From Prevotella sp. (GTDB lineage Bacteria; Bacillota; Clostridia; Oscillospirales; Ruminococcaceae), in contig JAMPIC010000005.1 of NCBI GenBank assembly GCA_023663025.1, forward strand, positions 1 to 64,000: DNA of 64,000 bases, given 5' to 3'. A program made the translations under genes and the position numbers. Shown here one piece after another: positions 1 through 8,055 of the stretch. Position 1 is the first letter of the stretch; each line of letters starts with the position of its first letter. The notes beneath the pieces are model-generated. The model was not told the origin of the DNA. It did no database searches and saw only the letters and a list, made by a program, of their open reading frames with translations.

Positions 1-163
1 CGCCCTTTGGAAACCTCGCCAGCTGCGCTCAGCTGGACCAGCTATGCCGCGGCTCTGCCGCGGAGTGCTCCCTACTTGTTCTGTAAATTACAATTTACCT
101 CTTTTTTGACAGATTAACCGAAATACTTATTACTCATCTAACAAAAAATTAACAAAAAATTCA

Positions 164-192
164 TTGACAAAAATAAATGCAGATGATATCAT
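164..192 (+). promoter_or_regulatory. sigma-A type promoter of ilvB-cimA
   Basis: A TTGACA box at 164-169 is followed after 17 bases by TATCAT at 187-192. This places the transcript start near 199, just before the T-box leader. The boxes are seen directly; their use is inferred. Confidence 0.7.
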
Positions 193-199
193 AATAACA

Positions 200-478
200 A
201 TATGTGTAAAAGCTTTGATGAGGAGCAAAACGGCTTACGGAAATCTTCAGAGAGCTGCCGCACGGTGCGAGGCAGTATTTTTCCGCCGATAATAGATCGC
301 CTCGGAGCTTTCCGACGAACGGTTTTCCAAGTAGGACGGAACGGGTTTCTCCCGTTACAGAGGAGCGTATTGTTTGATACGGCAAAGTGCGGCGATGACG
401 CCGAACGAGAGTGGTACCGTGGAAGTATTCTATGCTTTCACCTCTTGATTTTATCTTGAGGTGAAAGCTTTTTTATTT
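200..478 (+). promoter_or_regulatory. T-box riboswitch, probably isoleucine-specific, with terminator
   Basis: The leader senses uncharged tRNA and controls read-through into ilvB and cimA. Stem I begins near 208; AAAGCT pairs with AGCTTT near 310, closing a kink-turn (GATGA opposite CGGAG). A GAGG/CCTC helix lies above it. The distal CAGAGAGCTGCCG / GGTGCGAGGCAG motif of T-boxes lies around 250-275. The specifier loop carries AGATCG on its 3' side near 293-298, giving codon AUC (Ile). The T-box core GAACGAGAGTGGTACCGTGG is at 403-422. The terminator stem is GCTTTCACCTC (434-444) with GAGGTGAAAGC (458-468), followed by a T run. The class call is secure. The specifier is read by eye, and it fits the downstream citramalate synthase. 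Confidence 0.93.
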
Positions 479-503
479 TGTGTAAAAGGAAAGGAAGCTT
501 TTT

Positions 504-2177
504 ATGATTTTAAACGGTTCGCAGATAATTCTGGAATGTCTTTTGGAACAGGGCGCGGACACTGTTTTCGGCTACCCCGGAGGCGCGGTGCTGAACATTT
601 ACGACGCGCTTTACGACTACAGCGACAGGATCACCCATATCCTTACCTCCCACGAGCAGGGAGCTTCCCACGCGGCGGACGGATACGCCCGCTCCACGGG
701 AAAAACCGGCGTGGTGATCGCGACTTCCGGACCGGGCGCGACAAACCTTGTTACGGGTCTGGCGACGGCTTATATGGACAGCATTCCCGTAGTCGCAATC
801 ACGGGAAACGTTTCCACGTCCCTGCTGGGTCTGGACAGCTTTCAGGAGGTGGACATCACGGGCATTACCATGCCGATAACCAAGCACAGCTGTATCGTCA
901 AGGACGTTTCCGAGCTTGCGGACGCTGTACGGAACGCTTTCCGAATAGCAAACGACGGACGGAAAGGTCCTGTGCTGGTGGATATCCCCAAGGACATAAC
1001 GGCGGCAAAATGCGAGTACGAACCGAAAAAGCCGAAGAAACACGTTTACACGGTTGACAGCGGCGAGATAACCGCAGCCGCGGAGCTTATCTCCAATTCC
1101 GCGAGACCGTTTATCTACGCGGGAGGAGGGGCGGTTTCCTGCGACGCCTGCGGAGAGCTTGCAAGGTTTGCCGACGTCATCGACGCGCCCGTTTCCCTTT
1201 CGCTTATGGGACAGTGCGCTTTCGACAACGCAAGTCCCCGCTATACGGGAATGATGGGTATGCATGGCACAAAAGCTTCCTCGCTGGCGCTGACGGAGTG
1301 CGACCTGCTCATTGTCCTCGGCTCGCGTTTTTCCGACAGAGTGACCTGCAACGCCGATACTTTCCGCAAGGCGGCGGGCGGGGCGAAAATACTCCACATC
1401 GACATCGACCCCGCCGAGATAAACAAGAATATCGCCGCCGACGCAAAGGTTCACGGCGACGTAAGGCTTGCGCTGAAAAAGCTGAACGAAATGCTTATCC
1501 CGCGAAAGCACGCCGAATGGATGAAGCTTGTCACGGCTTGGAAAGAGCAATACCCGCTGTATCAGACCGCGGAGGACGAAAACGCTGTGCTGCCCCGGGA
1601 CGTACTGACGGTTCTCAACGAGATAACGGAAGGAAAAGCGATACTCAGCACTGAGGTGGGTCAGCATCAGATGTGGGCGGCTGAATTTTACGACTTCCGC
1701 AATCCGAGAAGCTTTGCATCTTCGGGAGGATTGGGCACTATGGGCTACGGTCTGGGGGCGGCTATCGGCTGCAAGGTGGGCAACCCCGATAAGGTCGTGG
1801 TAAACTGCGCGGGAGACGGAAGCTTCTATATGAATATGAACGAGCTTACAACTCTCGCAAAATACCGTTTGCCGGTTATCGAGCTTGTGTTCAACAACGG
1901 TGTGCTGGGTATGGTGAGACAGTGGCAGAAGCTTTTCTACAACAATCATTTTTCGCAGACCACTCTCGAAAAACCCACGGATTTCGAGCTTCTCGGAAAG
2001 GCTTTGGGCATAACGGCAATGACGATACGCACCAAAAGCGATATTCGCCCCGTGCTGGAAAAGGCGGTCGCTATTAACGAGCCTGTGCTGATAAACTGCG
2101 TTATCGACAAGGACATCAACGTTCTGCCAATGGTTCCCGCAGGGGCTTCTATTGCGGAACCCATACTGAAAATTTAA
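504..2177 (+). CDS. ilvB: acetolactate synthase, large (catalytic) subunit
   Basis: This TPP-dependent enzyme condenses pyruvate with pyruvate or 2-oxobutyrate, the first common step to valine, leucine and isoleucine. The 557-residue length is normal for the family. The N-terminal PYR domain has the cofactor-activating Glu at residue 51 in SHEQGASHAADGYA. The C-terminal TPP domain has the GDGSFYMNMNEL motif around residues 433-445. An AAGGAAAGGA ribosome site precedes the ATG. No small regulatory subunit (ilvN) follows, which is unusual for a biosynthetic operon; it may lie elsewhere. The gene is first after the T-box and is followed 17 bases later by cimA. The enzyme is cytoplasmic. Confidence 0.95.
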   Translation: MILNGSQIILECLLEQGADTVFGYPGGAVLNIYDALYDYSDRITHILTSHEQGASHAADGYARSTGKTGVVIATSGPGATNLVTGLATAYMDSIPVVAITGNVSTSLLGLDSFQEVDITGITMPITKHSCIVKDVSELADAVRNAFRIANDGRKGPVLVDIPKDITAAKCEYEPKKPKKHVYTVDSGEITAAAELISNSARPFIYAGGGAVSCDACGELARFADVIDAPVSLSLMGQCAFDNASPRYTGMMGMHGTKASSLALTECDLLIVLGSRFSDRVTCNADTFRKAAGGAKILHIDIDPAEINKNIAADAKVHGDVRLALKKLNEMLIPRKHAEWMKLVTAWKEQYPLYQTAEDENAVLPRDVLTVLNEITEGKAILSTEVGQHQMWAAEFYDFRNPRSFASSGGLGTMGYGLGAAIGCKVGNPDKVVVNCAGDGSFYMNMNELTTLAKYRLPVIELVFNNGVLGMVRQWQKLFYNNHFSQTTLEKPTDFELLGKALGITAMTIRTKSDIRPVLEKAVAINEPVLINCVIDKDINVLPMVPAGASIAEPILKI

Positions 2178-2194
2178 GGAAAGGATTGGTACCA

Positions 2195-3772
2195 ATGGCA
2201 AAGGTTCAGATATTCGATTCCACCTTACGGGACGGTGCGCAGGGCGAAAACGTGAATTTTTCCGTGGAGGACAAGTTCAGCGTTATGAAAGCCCTTGACG
2301 AATTCGGCATTGATTTTATCGAGGCGGGAAATCCCGCTTCAAATCCAAAGGATATGGAATTCTTCAAGCGGGCGGCGGAATGTCCCCCGAAGCACTCGAA
2401 GCTTGTGGCATTCGGCTCTACAAGGCGGAAAAATACTTCCTGCGAGGAGGACGCCAACCTTAACGCTCTTGCGGACACAAATGTTGAGTACGTCTCGATT
2501 TTCGGCAAAAGCTGGGATATGCACGCCACCGAGATAATTAACACCACCCTTGAAGAAAACCTCAATATGATTTTCGATACTGTCAAGTACCTTAAATCAA
2601 AGGGCAAAAAGGTTTTCTTTGACGCGGAGCACTTTTTCGACGGCTACAAAGAAAATCCCGAGTACGCTTTAAAAACCCTTAAAACCGCCGAGGAAGCGGG
2701 GGCGGCGGCGGCGGTGCTGTGCGACACCAACGGCGGCTGTTTCCCCGACGAAATTGCCGAAATTACCAAAAAAGCCGTTGAAACGGTGAATATCCCCATA
2801 GGCATACACTGTCACAACGACACGGGGTGCGCGGTGGCTAATTCCATAGCAGCCGTAAAGGCGGGAGCTTTACAGGTTCAGGGCACAGTCACGGGCATAG
2901 GCGAGCGGTGCGGAAATACCAATCTTTCAACGGTTATCGCCAATTTGCAGCTGAAAATGGGTATTGAGTGCGTTCCCGAAAAGTCGACCGCCCAGCTTAC
3001 ACAGCTTGCGCGGTGCATTGCCGAAGTCTGCAATATGAAGCTGACGGGTACTATGCCATATGTGGGCAAAAGCGCGTTCGCCCACAAGGGCGGCATGCAC
3101 GCGGACGGGGTGCAGAAAAATTCCCGCAGCTTCGAGCATATCCCTCCCGAAGCCGTGGGAAACAAGCGGAATATTCTTTTGTCCGAGGTTGCGGGACGTT
3201 CCGCCATACTTCGCAGAATAAACGAGATCGCCCCCGAGCTTACAAAGGAAAGTCCCGAAACGAAAACAATAATAGACCTGCTGAAAGAAATGGAATTTAA
3301 GGGCTATCAGTACGAGGCGGCGGACGCGTCCTTTGAACTGCTTGTGAAAAAATATTTGGGCAGGACGGAAAACTTTTTTGAAATAAAATACTTTAAAATA
3401 ATCGGCGAAAAAAGCGGCGGCACACAAAATCCCTCATCCGCGATAGTAAAGGTTGCCGTAAACGGAAAAACGGAAATCGCCGCCGACGAGGGGGACGGTC
3501 CCGTAAACGCCATAGACAAGGCTCTCAGACAGGCTTTGACGGTGTTCTACCCCTCAATCGCGGACATTCACCTTATCGACTTCAAGGTGCGTGTGGTTGA
3601 CGGAAGCGCGGCAACCGCCGCAAACGTAAGGGTACTTATAGAAAGCACCGACGGCAAGGACATCTGGACGACTGTCGGCGCGTCCACCGACATAATAAAC
3701 GCCTCGGTAACCGCCCTTACCGACAGTCTCGAGTACAAGCTTATGAAGGATAGTTCTCGTAAAAATTCTTAA
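2195..3772 (+). CDS. cimA: (R)-citramalate synthase
   Basis: The enzyme condenses pyruvate and acetyl-CoA to citramalate, giving a threonine-independent route to 2-oxobutyrate and isoleucine. The start DSTLRDGAQGENVNFS, the metal-binding motif GIHCHNDTG near residue 209 and the 525-residue length match the CimA branch rather than LeuA. The C-terminal third (from about residue 390) is the LeuA-type allosteric dimer domain, usually the feedback site. ATG 2195 is chosen over the in-frame TTG at 2186 because AAGGAAAGGA (about 2176-2186) is well spaced from it. Sharing an isoleucine T-box with ilvB supports the assignment. The 3' end overlaps the converging LysR gene by 32 bases. Confidence 0.9.
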   Translation: MAKVQIFDSTLRDGAQGENVNFSVEDKFSVMKALDEFGIDFIEAGNPASNPKDMEFFKRAAECPPKHSKLVAFGSTRRKNTSCEEDANLNALADTNVEYVSIFGKSWDMHATEIINTTLEENLNMIFDTVKYLKSKGKKVFFDAEHFFDGYKENPEYALKTLKTAEEAGAAAAVLCDTNGGCFPDEIAEITKKAVETVNIPIGIHCHNDTGCAVANSIAAVKAGALQVQGTVTGIGERCGNTNLSTVIANLQLKMGIECVPEKSTAQLTQLARCIAEVCNMKLTGTMPYVGKSAFAHKGGMHADGVQKNSRSFEHIPPEAVGNKRNILLSEVAGRSAILRRINEIAPELTKESPETKTIIDLLKEMEFKGYQYEAADASFELLVKKYLGRTENFFEIKYFKIIGEKSGGTQNPSSAIVKVAVNGKTEIAADEGDGPVNAIDKALRQALTVFYPSIADIHLIDFKVRVVDGSAATAANVRVLIESTDGKDIWTTVGASTDIINASVTALTDSLEYKLMKDSSRKNS

Positions 3773-4637
3773 ACCGCTCCATTGCCGAGGTGGGTTTTGC
3801 GTTTTTCAGGTACGCAAAGCCCACTTCCCTTTTGTTTATGGGTACTGTCAAGGGTATTTCTATAAGAGTACCCTCTTCAAGTTCCCGCTCCACAAAGCGT
3901 TTTATCACGCAGGCAACCCCTATGCCCGTTTTGACAAACTCGATAAGCATATCCATTCCGCTGACTTCCAAAATATGCTCGGGGACAATGCCGTTCTCGG
4001 CGAAATAGCGGTCAACGTGCATACGGGAGGCGTTCGCACCGTCAAGAAGCATAATGTTGGCTTTTTCAAAAACGGCGGCTTCCTCGCGGATTTGCAGGTT
4101 GTCGATATAGGAACGGGTCGCCACAAAAACGTCCTCGATCTCCCCGAGAGAGTAAAAGCCGATGTCGGAAAGATTTTCGGGCTTGACGGTAAGGGCAATG
4201 TCTATCCTGCCGTCCGCAAGCTGTTTTATCAGCTTTGACGAGGACTGGCAGTCCACGGTGATTTTGACGTGAGGGTTTTCCCCGATAAAGCCTTTGAGGT
4301 AGGGCAAAAGCATATGCTTGCACAATATCGCGCTCGCCCCGAGCCGAAGCCTGCCGATGCCCAACTCGTTTATGCGACGAAGCCTGTCCTCCCCCGCGTG
4401 GATTATGTCGAAAGCGGTTTTAAGCTGTTCGTACATAATTTTGCCCTCGTCGGTAAGGGTCACTCCCCTGTGGTTGCGGACGAAAAGCTGAGTACCGAGG
4501 CTTTCCTCCAATTTGGTAATGGACTTGCTGATTGCGGGCTGGCTGATGTAGTTAAGCTCTGCGGCGCGGGAAATGCTTTCGCACTCCGCAACGGCGCAGA
4601 ACAGTCGGTAGCGGTTAAGGTTGCTTTCGGAAATCAT
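3741..4637 (-). CDS. LysR-family transcriptional regulator
   Basis: The protein has 298 residues, the usual LTTR length. A winged HTH occupies about residues 1-62, with SRAAELNYISQPAISKSITK as the recognition-helix region. The rest is a periplasmic-binding-protein-like effector domain ending near residue 295. The start ATG has AAGGAGCGATTTT upstream. The gene lies between cimA and the leuCDB genes, so control of branched-chain synthesis is a reasonable guess, as for other LysR proteins beside leu genes. Effector and targets cannot be read from sequence. Its terminal codons overlap the end of cimA tail-to-tail. Confidence 0.88.
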   Translation of the reverse strand: MISESNLNRYRLFCAVAECESISRAAELNYISQPAISKSITKLEESLGTQLFVRNHRGVTLTDEGKIMYEQLKTAFDIIHAGEDRLRRINELGIGRLRLGASAILCKHMLLPYLKGFIGENPHVKITVDCQSSSKLIKQLADGRIDIALTVKPENLSDIGFYSLGEIEDVFVATRSYIDNLQIREEAAVFEKANIMLLDGANASRMHVDRYFAENGIVPEHILEVSGMDMLIEFVKTGIGVACVIKRFVERELEEGTLIEIPLTVPINKREVGFAYLKNAKPTSAMERFKNFYENYPS

Positions 4638-4654
4638 AAAATCGCTCCTTAAAA

Positions 4655-5176
4655 TTATAATTCTATGGCATAACGGTTATTCAAAACGGCGTTTTCGGAA
4701 AATTCCTCCGTCAGTACGCCGCCGTTTTTGAGAATGGTTTTTATTGCTCCGATATTGTCTTTGTGAGTACATATCTCAACCTTATCGAAGCCCATTTCCC
4801 GACACTTTTCCAAAGCAAGTTCCAGCATGATTTTGCCGTAACCGTTGCTTCTGTTCCAAGGGGCAATCCCCGCGTGGAGATGACCTCGGTGTGTATTGGC
4901 ATGATTTATCTCAATACCGCCAAGTATCTCCCCCGAACCGTTCATCAGAAAATAAAGCGTGCAGGGAACGCCTGTTGACAGCATACTGCCTGTTGTGCGG
5001 TCGTCCTCGCAGCAGGCAAGCCATTCGGCATAGGTAAGGTTACGCTTTTTATTATCGCTGTATCTGCCAAGCAGCGACGGGTTTATATTCGTTTCGATTT
5101 CTTCCCAGCGGCTTATCATTTCTGTATAGGCTTTCTCGTGGGACTCGTCGGGAATTACCAAATGTAAATTTTCCAC
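4655..5176 (-). CDS. GNAT-family N-acetyltransferase
   Basis: This 173-residue protein has the GNAT acetyl-CoA fold. The region around residues 105-125 (WNRSNGYGKIMLELALEKCR) is the RxxGxG/A-like pyrophosphate loop plus helix, followed by strand 5 (FDKVEICTHKDNIGAIKTIL) and a typical NGG turn. The start is a GTG at 5176, supported by GAGGTGATACT just upstream. It ends 17 bases before the LysR start and may be co-transcribed with it. The acetylated substrate is unknown. Confidence 0.82.
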   Translation of the reverse strand: MENLHLVIPDESHEKAYTEMISRWEEIETNINPSLLGRYSDNKKRNLTYAEWLACCEDDRTTGSMLSTGVPCTLYFLMNGSGEILGGIEINHANTHRGHLHAGIAPWNRSNGYGKIMLELALEKCREMGFDKVEICTHKDNIGAIKTILKNGGVLTEEFSENAVLNNRYAIEL

Positions 5177-5251
5177 AGTATCACCTCAAGTTAAATTTCT
5201 CGAAAATACTTGCCATAAATTAAAATTATATCCGTTATTCATATTATGTAT

Positions 5252-5280
5252 TTGAATTATATCATATTTTGTGGTATAAT
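5252..5280 (+). promoter_or_regulatory. leuC promoter overlapping an inverted repeat
   Basis: TTGAAT (5252-5257), a 17-base spacer and TATAAT (5275-5280) form a near-consensus promoter. An inverted repeat overlies it: AATTATATCA and TGGTATAATT, nine of ten positions matching, separated by about seven bases. Such a dyad over the core promoter suggests an operator, perhaps for the nearby LysR protein. That link is inference. Confidence 0.7.
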
Positions 5281-5324
5281 TCAAGTATAAAGTTATTATT
5301 TTTTTGAAAGGAATGATTTTTGCT

Positions 5325-6587
5325 ATGGCAATGACAATGACGCAGAAGATACTTGCCGCCCACGCGGGTCTTGACAAGGTAGAAGCGGGACAGCTCATCA
5401 AATGTAAGCTGGATATGGTTCTCGGCAACGACGTTACCACCCCAGTGGCTATCAACGAGTTTGAAAAAGCAGGCTTTTCGGGAGTTTTCAACACCGAAAA
5501 AATTTCTATGGTAATGGATCACTTTACCCCCAACAAGGACATCAAGTCCGCCGCCCACACCAAGCAGTGCCGCGATTTTGCGGGTAAAATGAAAATCAAA
5601 AACTACTTCGATGTTGGCGATATGGGCATTGAACACGCCCTGCTCCCCGAAAAGGGACTTGTTGCAAGCGGCGAATGCGTTATCGGCGCGGACAGCCACA
5701 CCTGCACCTACGGCGCGCTGGGTGCTTTTTCCACGGGCGTGGGCTCTACCGATATGGCGGCGGGTATGGCTACGGGCGAGGCTTGGTTCAAAGTCCCCTC
5801 CGCGATAAAATTCAACCTTACGGGCAAACTTAACAAATACGTTATGGGCAAGGACGTTATCCTCCACATCATAGGTATGATAGGCGTTGACGGCGCACTT
5901 TACAAGTCTATGGAATTTTCGGGCGAGGGACTGAAAAACCTCTCTATGGACGACCGTCTTTCCATGGCTAATATGGCTATCGAGGCGGGAGCAAAGAACG
6001 GTATTTTCGCCGTTGACGAGATCACAAAGGCGTATCAGGCTGACAAGGTGAACCGCGAGTACACCGTTTACGAAGCCGACCCCGACGCTCCCTACGACGC
6101 GGTGTACGATATTGACCTTTCGTCAATTAAGCCTACCGTTGCGTTCCCGCACCTGCCCGAAAATACCAAAACTATCGACGAGGTGGGTGACGTCAAAATC
6201 GACCAGGTTGTTATCGGTTCCTGCACAAACGGCAGAATGGAAGATTTGGAAACAGCTGCCGAAATTATCAAGGGCAAAAAGGTACACGAGGGCGTGCGGT
6301 GCATAGTTATCCCCGCCACGCAGAAAATCTACCTCGAAGCTATGAAAAAGGGTCTGCTTGAAATTTTCATCAACGCGGGCTGCGCTGTTTCAACGCCTAC
6401 CTGCGGTCCCTGTCTGGGCGGACATATGGGTATTCTTGCCAAAGGCGAGAGAGCCGTTGCCACCACAAACAGAAACTTTGTGGGACGTATGGGTCACCCC
6501 GAGTCCGAGGTATACCTTGCCTCTCCCGCAGTTGCCGCAGCTTCGGCGATAACGGGCAAAATAAGCGGCGTAGACGAGGTTCTCTAA
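5325..6587 (+). CDS. leuC: 3-isopropylmalate dehydratase, large subunit
   Basis: With LeuD it isomerises 2- to 3-isopropylmalate (leucine) and, in citramalate users, citramalate to 3-methylmalate. The 420 residues are typical of the split HacA-type LeuC. The Fe-S cluster cysteines lie in VIGSCTNGR near residue 300 and the CGPCLGG motif near residue 360. ATG 5325 is preferred over the upstream TTG 5304 and ATG 5313 because GAAAGGA sits at 5306-5312 and homologues begin MxMTMTQKILAAHAG. First gene of the leuC-leuD-leuB group. Confidence 0.95.
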   Translation: MAMTMTQKILAAHAGLDKVEAGQLIKCKLDMVLGNDVTTPVAINEFEKAGFSGVFNTEKISMVMDHFTPNKDIKSAAHTKQCRDFAGKMKIKNYFDVGDMGIEHALLPEKGLVASGECVIGADSHTCTYGALGAFSTGVGSTDMAAGMATGEAWFKVPSAIKFNLTGKLNKYVMGKDVILHIIGMIGVDGALYKSMEFSGEGLKNLSMDDRLSMANMAIEAGAKNGIFAVDEITKAYQADKVNREYTVYEADPDAPYDAVYDIDLSSIKPTVAFPHLPENTKTIDEVGDVKIDQVVIGSCTNGRMEDLETAAEIIKGKKVHEGVRCIVIPATQKIYLEAMKKGLLEIFINAGCAVSTPTCGPCLGGHMGILAKGERAVATTNRNFVGRMGHPESEVYLASPAVAAASAITGKISGVDEVL

Positions 6588-6737
6588 GAGGAGCAAGGAG
6601 ATTGCTTGAAAATCTGCGATTTTCAAGCTTCGAGTTTTGCTTTTCGGACTTCGTCCGAAATTTGCTTCGCAAACCACAAAACATCGTTAGAAAGGAGGAC
6701 ACATTTTCCCTGTCGGGAAAATGGTCAAATAATAATT
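6588..6737 (+). repeat. hairpin cluster between leuC and leuD
   Basis: Four perfect short-loop inverted repeats lie in 150 bases: CTTGAAAATC-TGC-GATTTTCAAG, TTTCGGAC-TTC-GTCCGAAA, TTTGC-TTC-GCAAA, and TTTTCCC-TGTC-GGGAAAA. The last sits between an AAAGGAGG sequence (about 6691-6698) and the leuD ATG. No T run follows, so these are not ordinary terminators. They may tune processing, stability or the ratio of LeuC to LeuD. Confidence 0.75.
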
Positions 6738-7220
6738 ATGAAAGCATTCGGTAAAGTACACAAATACGGCGACAACGTGGATACGGACGTTATCATTCCC
6801 GCAAGATACCTTAACTCCGCCGACCCCAAGGAGCTTGCCCTGCACTGTATGGAGGACATCGACAAGGATTTCGTAAGCAATGTCAAGGAGGGCGACATTA
6901 TGGTTGCGGTGCAGAATTTCGGCTGCGGCTCGTCCCGTGAGCACGCTCCCCTGTCTATCAAGGCGAGCGGTATTTCCTGCGTTATAGCCTCCACCTTTGC
7001 GAGGATTTTCTACCGCAACGCCATAAATATCGGTCTGCCCATTTTAGAGTGCGCCGAGGCTGCCGAAAATATCGAAAACGGCGACGAGGTCGAGGTTGAT
7101 TTCGACACGGGAGTTATCACAAACAAGACAAAAAATCAAACCTACAAGGCTCAGCCTTTCCCCGATTTTATGAAGGATATTATCAATGCGGGGGGACTTT
7201 TAAAGTCCTTGAAAAAATAG
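6738..7220 (+). CDS. leuD: 3-isopropylmalate dehydratase, small subunit
   Basis: This is the swivelling small subunit partner of LeuC. It has 160 residues, normal for the archaeal/clostridial split type. The substrate-specificity motif NFGCGSSREHAPLSIK lies around residues 58-73. Translation is placed at ATG 6738 (MKAFGKVHKYGDNVDTD), where homologues begin. The frame is open upstream to 6606, but that stretch is hairpin DNA and does not resemble LeuD. The nearest strong ribosome site is about 40 bases upstream, separated by a hairpin that could fold it close to the start. Confidence 0.94.
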   Translation: MKAFGKVHKYGDNVDTDVIIPARYLNSADPKELALHCMEDIDKDFVSNVKEGDIMVAVQNFGCGSSREHAPLSIKASGISCVIASTFARIFYRNAINIGLPILECAEAAENIENGDEVEVDFDTGVITNKTKNQTYKAQPFPDFMKDIINAGGLLKSLKK

Positions 7221-7284
7221 CGGGTAAGTCCCCGCAGGCAGTGTCACCCCCAAAGTTAAATGTTCTGAATATTAACCTTGTACA

Positions 7285-7301
7285 GCCCCCTCAAGGGGGC
7301 G
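7285..7301 (+). terminator. GC hairpin after leuD
   Basis: GCCCCCT-CA-AGGGGGC forms a tight hairpin 65 bases after leuD. It lacks a proper T run, so it may be a weak terminator or a 3'-end stabiliser. Confidence 0.4.
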
Positions 7302-7331
7302 GGATAATAATCAAAATAATATCATTATCCG

Positions 7332-7360
7332 TTGATTTTACGCGCCGCTTGTGTTATAAT
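7332..7360 (+). promoter_or_regulatory. promoter of the 7383 gene and possibly leuB
   Basis: TTGATT (7332-7337), a 17-base spacer and TATAAT (7355-7360) lie just upstream of the anchored protein gene. leuB may therefore have a second transcript independent of leuCD. Confidence 0.65.
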
Positions 7361-7382
7361 AGAAAAAAACGGCGGTGATAAT

Positions 7383-8033
7383 ATGGATAAAATGTATGAA
7401 ACAATAAAAATTGCGGCAATGATTTGCGTTGTTATTTTCTTTTATTATTGTTTCGGACTTATAGATTTTTATTCTCCGTATTATGAAGCGGCAGACCCGT
7501 CTGACCCGTCTGCCGTAACAATACACGGCAGGACTGCTTCGCTTTTGTCGGGCTATAATAATTTGCGCAGCGCTTTTTCAAACGATTTCAGTTCTCCGTC
7601 AGGCTGTATGGTTTCATTTGCCGCGCTTACCGACCTTACCTATGCGGGTTATATGCCGGATTTCGGCACGCATTATGCATATTCCGAATACAAGCTTGAC
7701 GCGTACGGCGAATATTCCGGCATATGCTCGGCGTATAACGGCATAACGGCTTCTTCAACCAAAGAAGAGCTTGAAGCGGCTTTCGGCGAAAACTGCATAA
7801 AAACCGATGATTATTACGCTGAAATTTTCATTAACGGCAAGGAATTTGATTACGGCAAAAAGCAGGATTATCCCGCAGATTTTTACGGTTATTATTTTTA
7901 TTTTGGGGATTGGTTTGATTACATAGCGGCGAAATATCCCGATACGGAAACAGTAACCGTGCTTATATGCGGTTACGGCGATGATACGCCTAATGACATA
8001 ACATTTTATATTTATGACAAAAATGAAAAATAA
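7383..8033 (+). CDS. unknown secreted or membrane-anchored protein
   Basis: This 216-residue protein is not recognised. Residues 9-25 (IAAMICVVIFFYYCFGL) are a hydrophobic helix with a short charged N-tail, so the rest should lie outside the membrane. The external part is rich in Tyr, Asp and Ser with no Cys pattern or catalytic motif. ATG 7383 has GGTGAT upstream and is preferred to the earlier in-frame start at 7332, which lies inside the promoter. It sits between leuD and leuB, 23 bases before the leuB start, yet nothing ties it to leucine synthesis; it may simply be inserted in the operon. Confidence 0.6.
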   Translation: MDKMYETIKIAAMICVVIFFYYCFGLIDFYSPYYEAADPSDPSAVTIHGRTASLLSGYNNLRSAFSNDFSSPSGCMVSFAALTDLTYAGYMPDFGTHYAYSEYKLDAYGEYSGICSAYNGITASSTKEELEAAFGENCIKTDDYYAEIFINGKEFDYGKKQDYPADFYGYYFYFGDWFDYIAAKYPDTETVTVLICGYGDDTPNDITFYIYDKNEK

Positions 8034-8055
8034 GTACACAGAAAGGATTTTTAAT

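Noticed and set aside
298..303. Leucine specifier (CTC) in the T-box
   Set aside because: CCTC pairs with GAGG above the kink-turn, leaving ATC in the specifier-loop position; the isoleucine gene cimA agrees.
510..2201. 563-residue open frame antisense to ilvB
   Set aside because: It mirrors the strongly conserved ilvB frame, has no ribosome site and no recognisable domain; long antisense frames are expected from the codon bias.
6606..6737. 44-residue N-terminal extension of LeuD
   Set aside because: The frame is open but runs through four palindromes; LeuD homologues begin at MKAFGKVHKYG.
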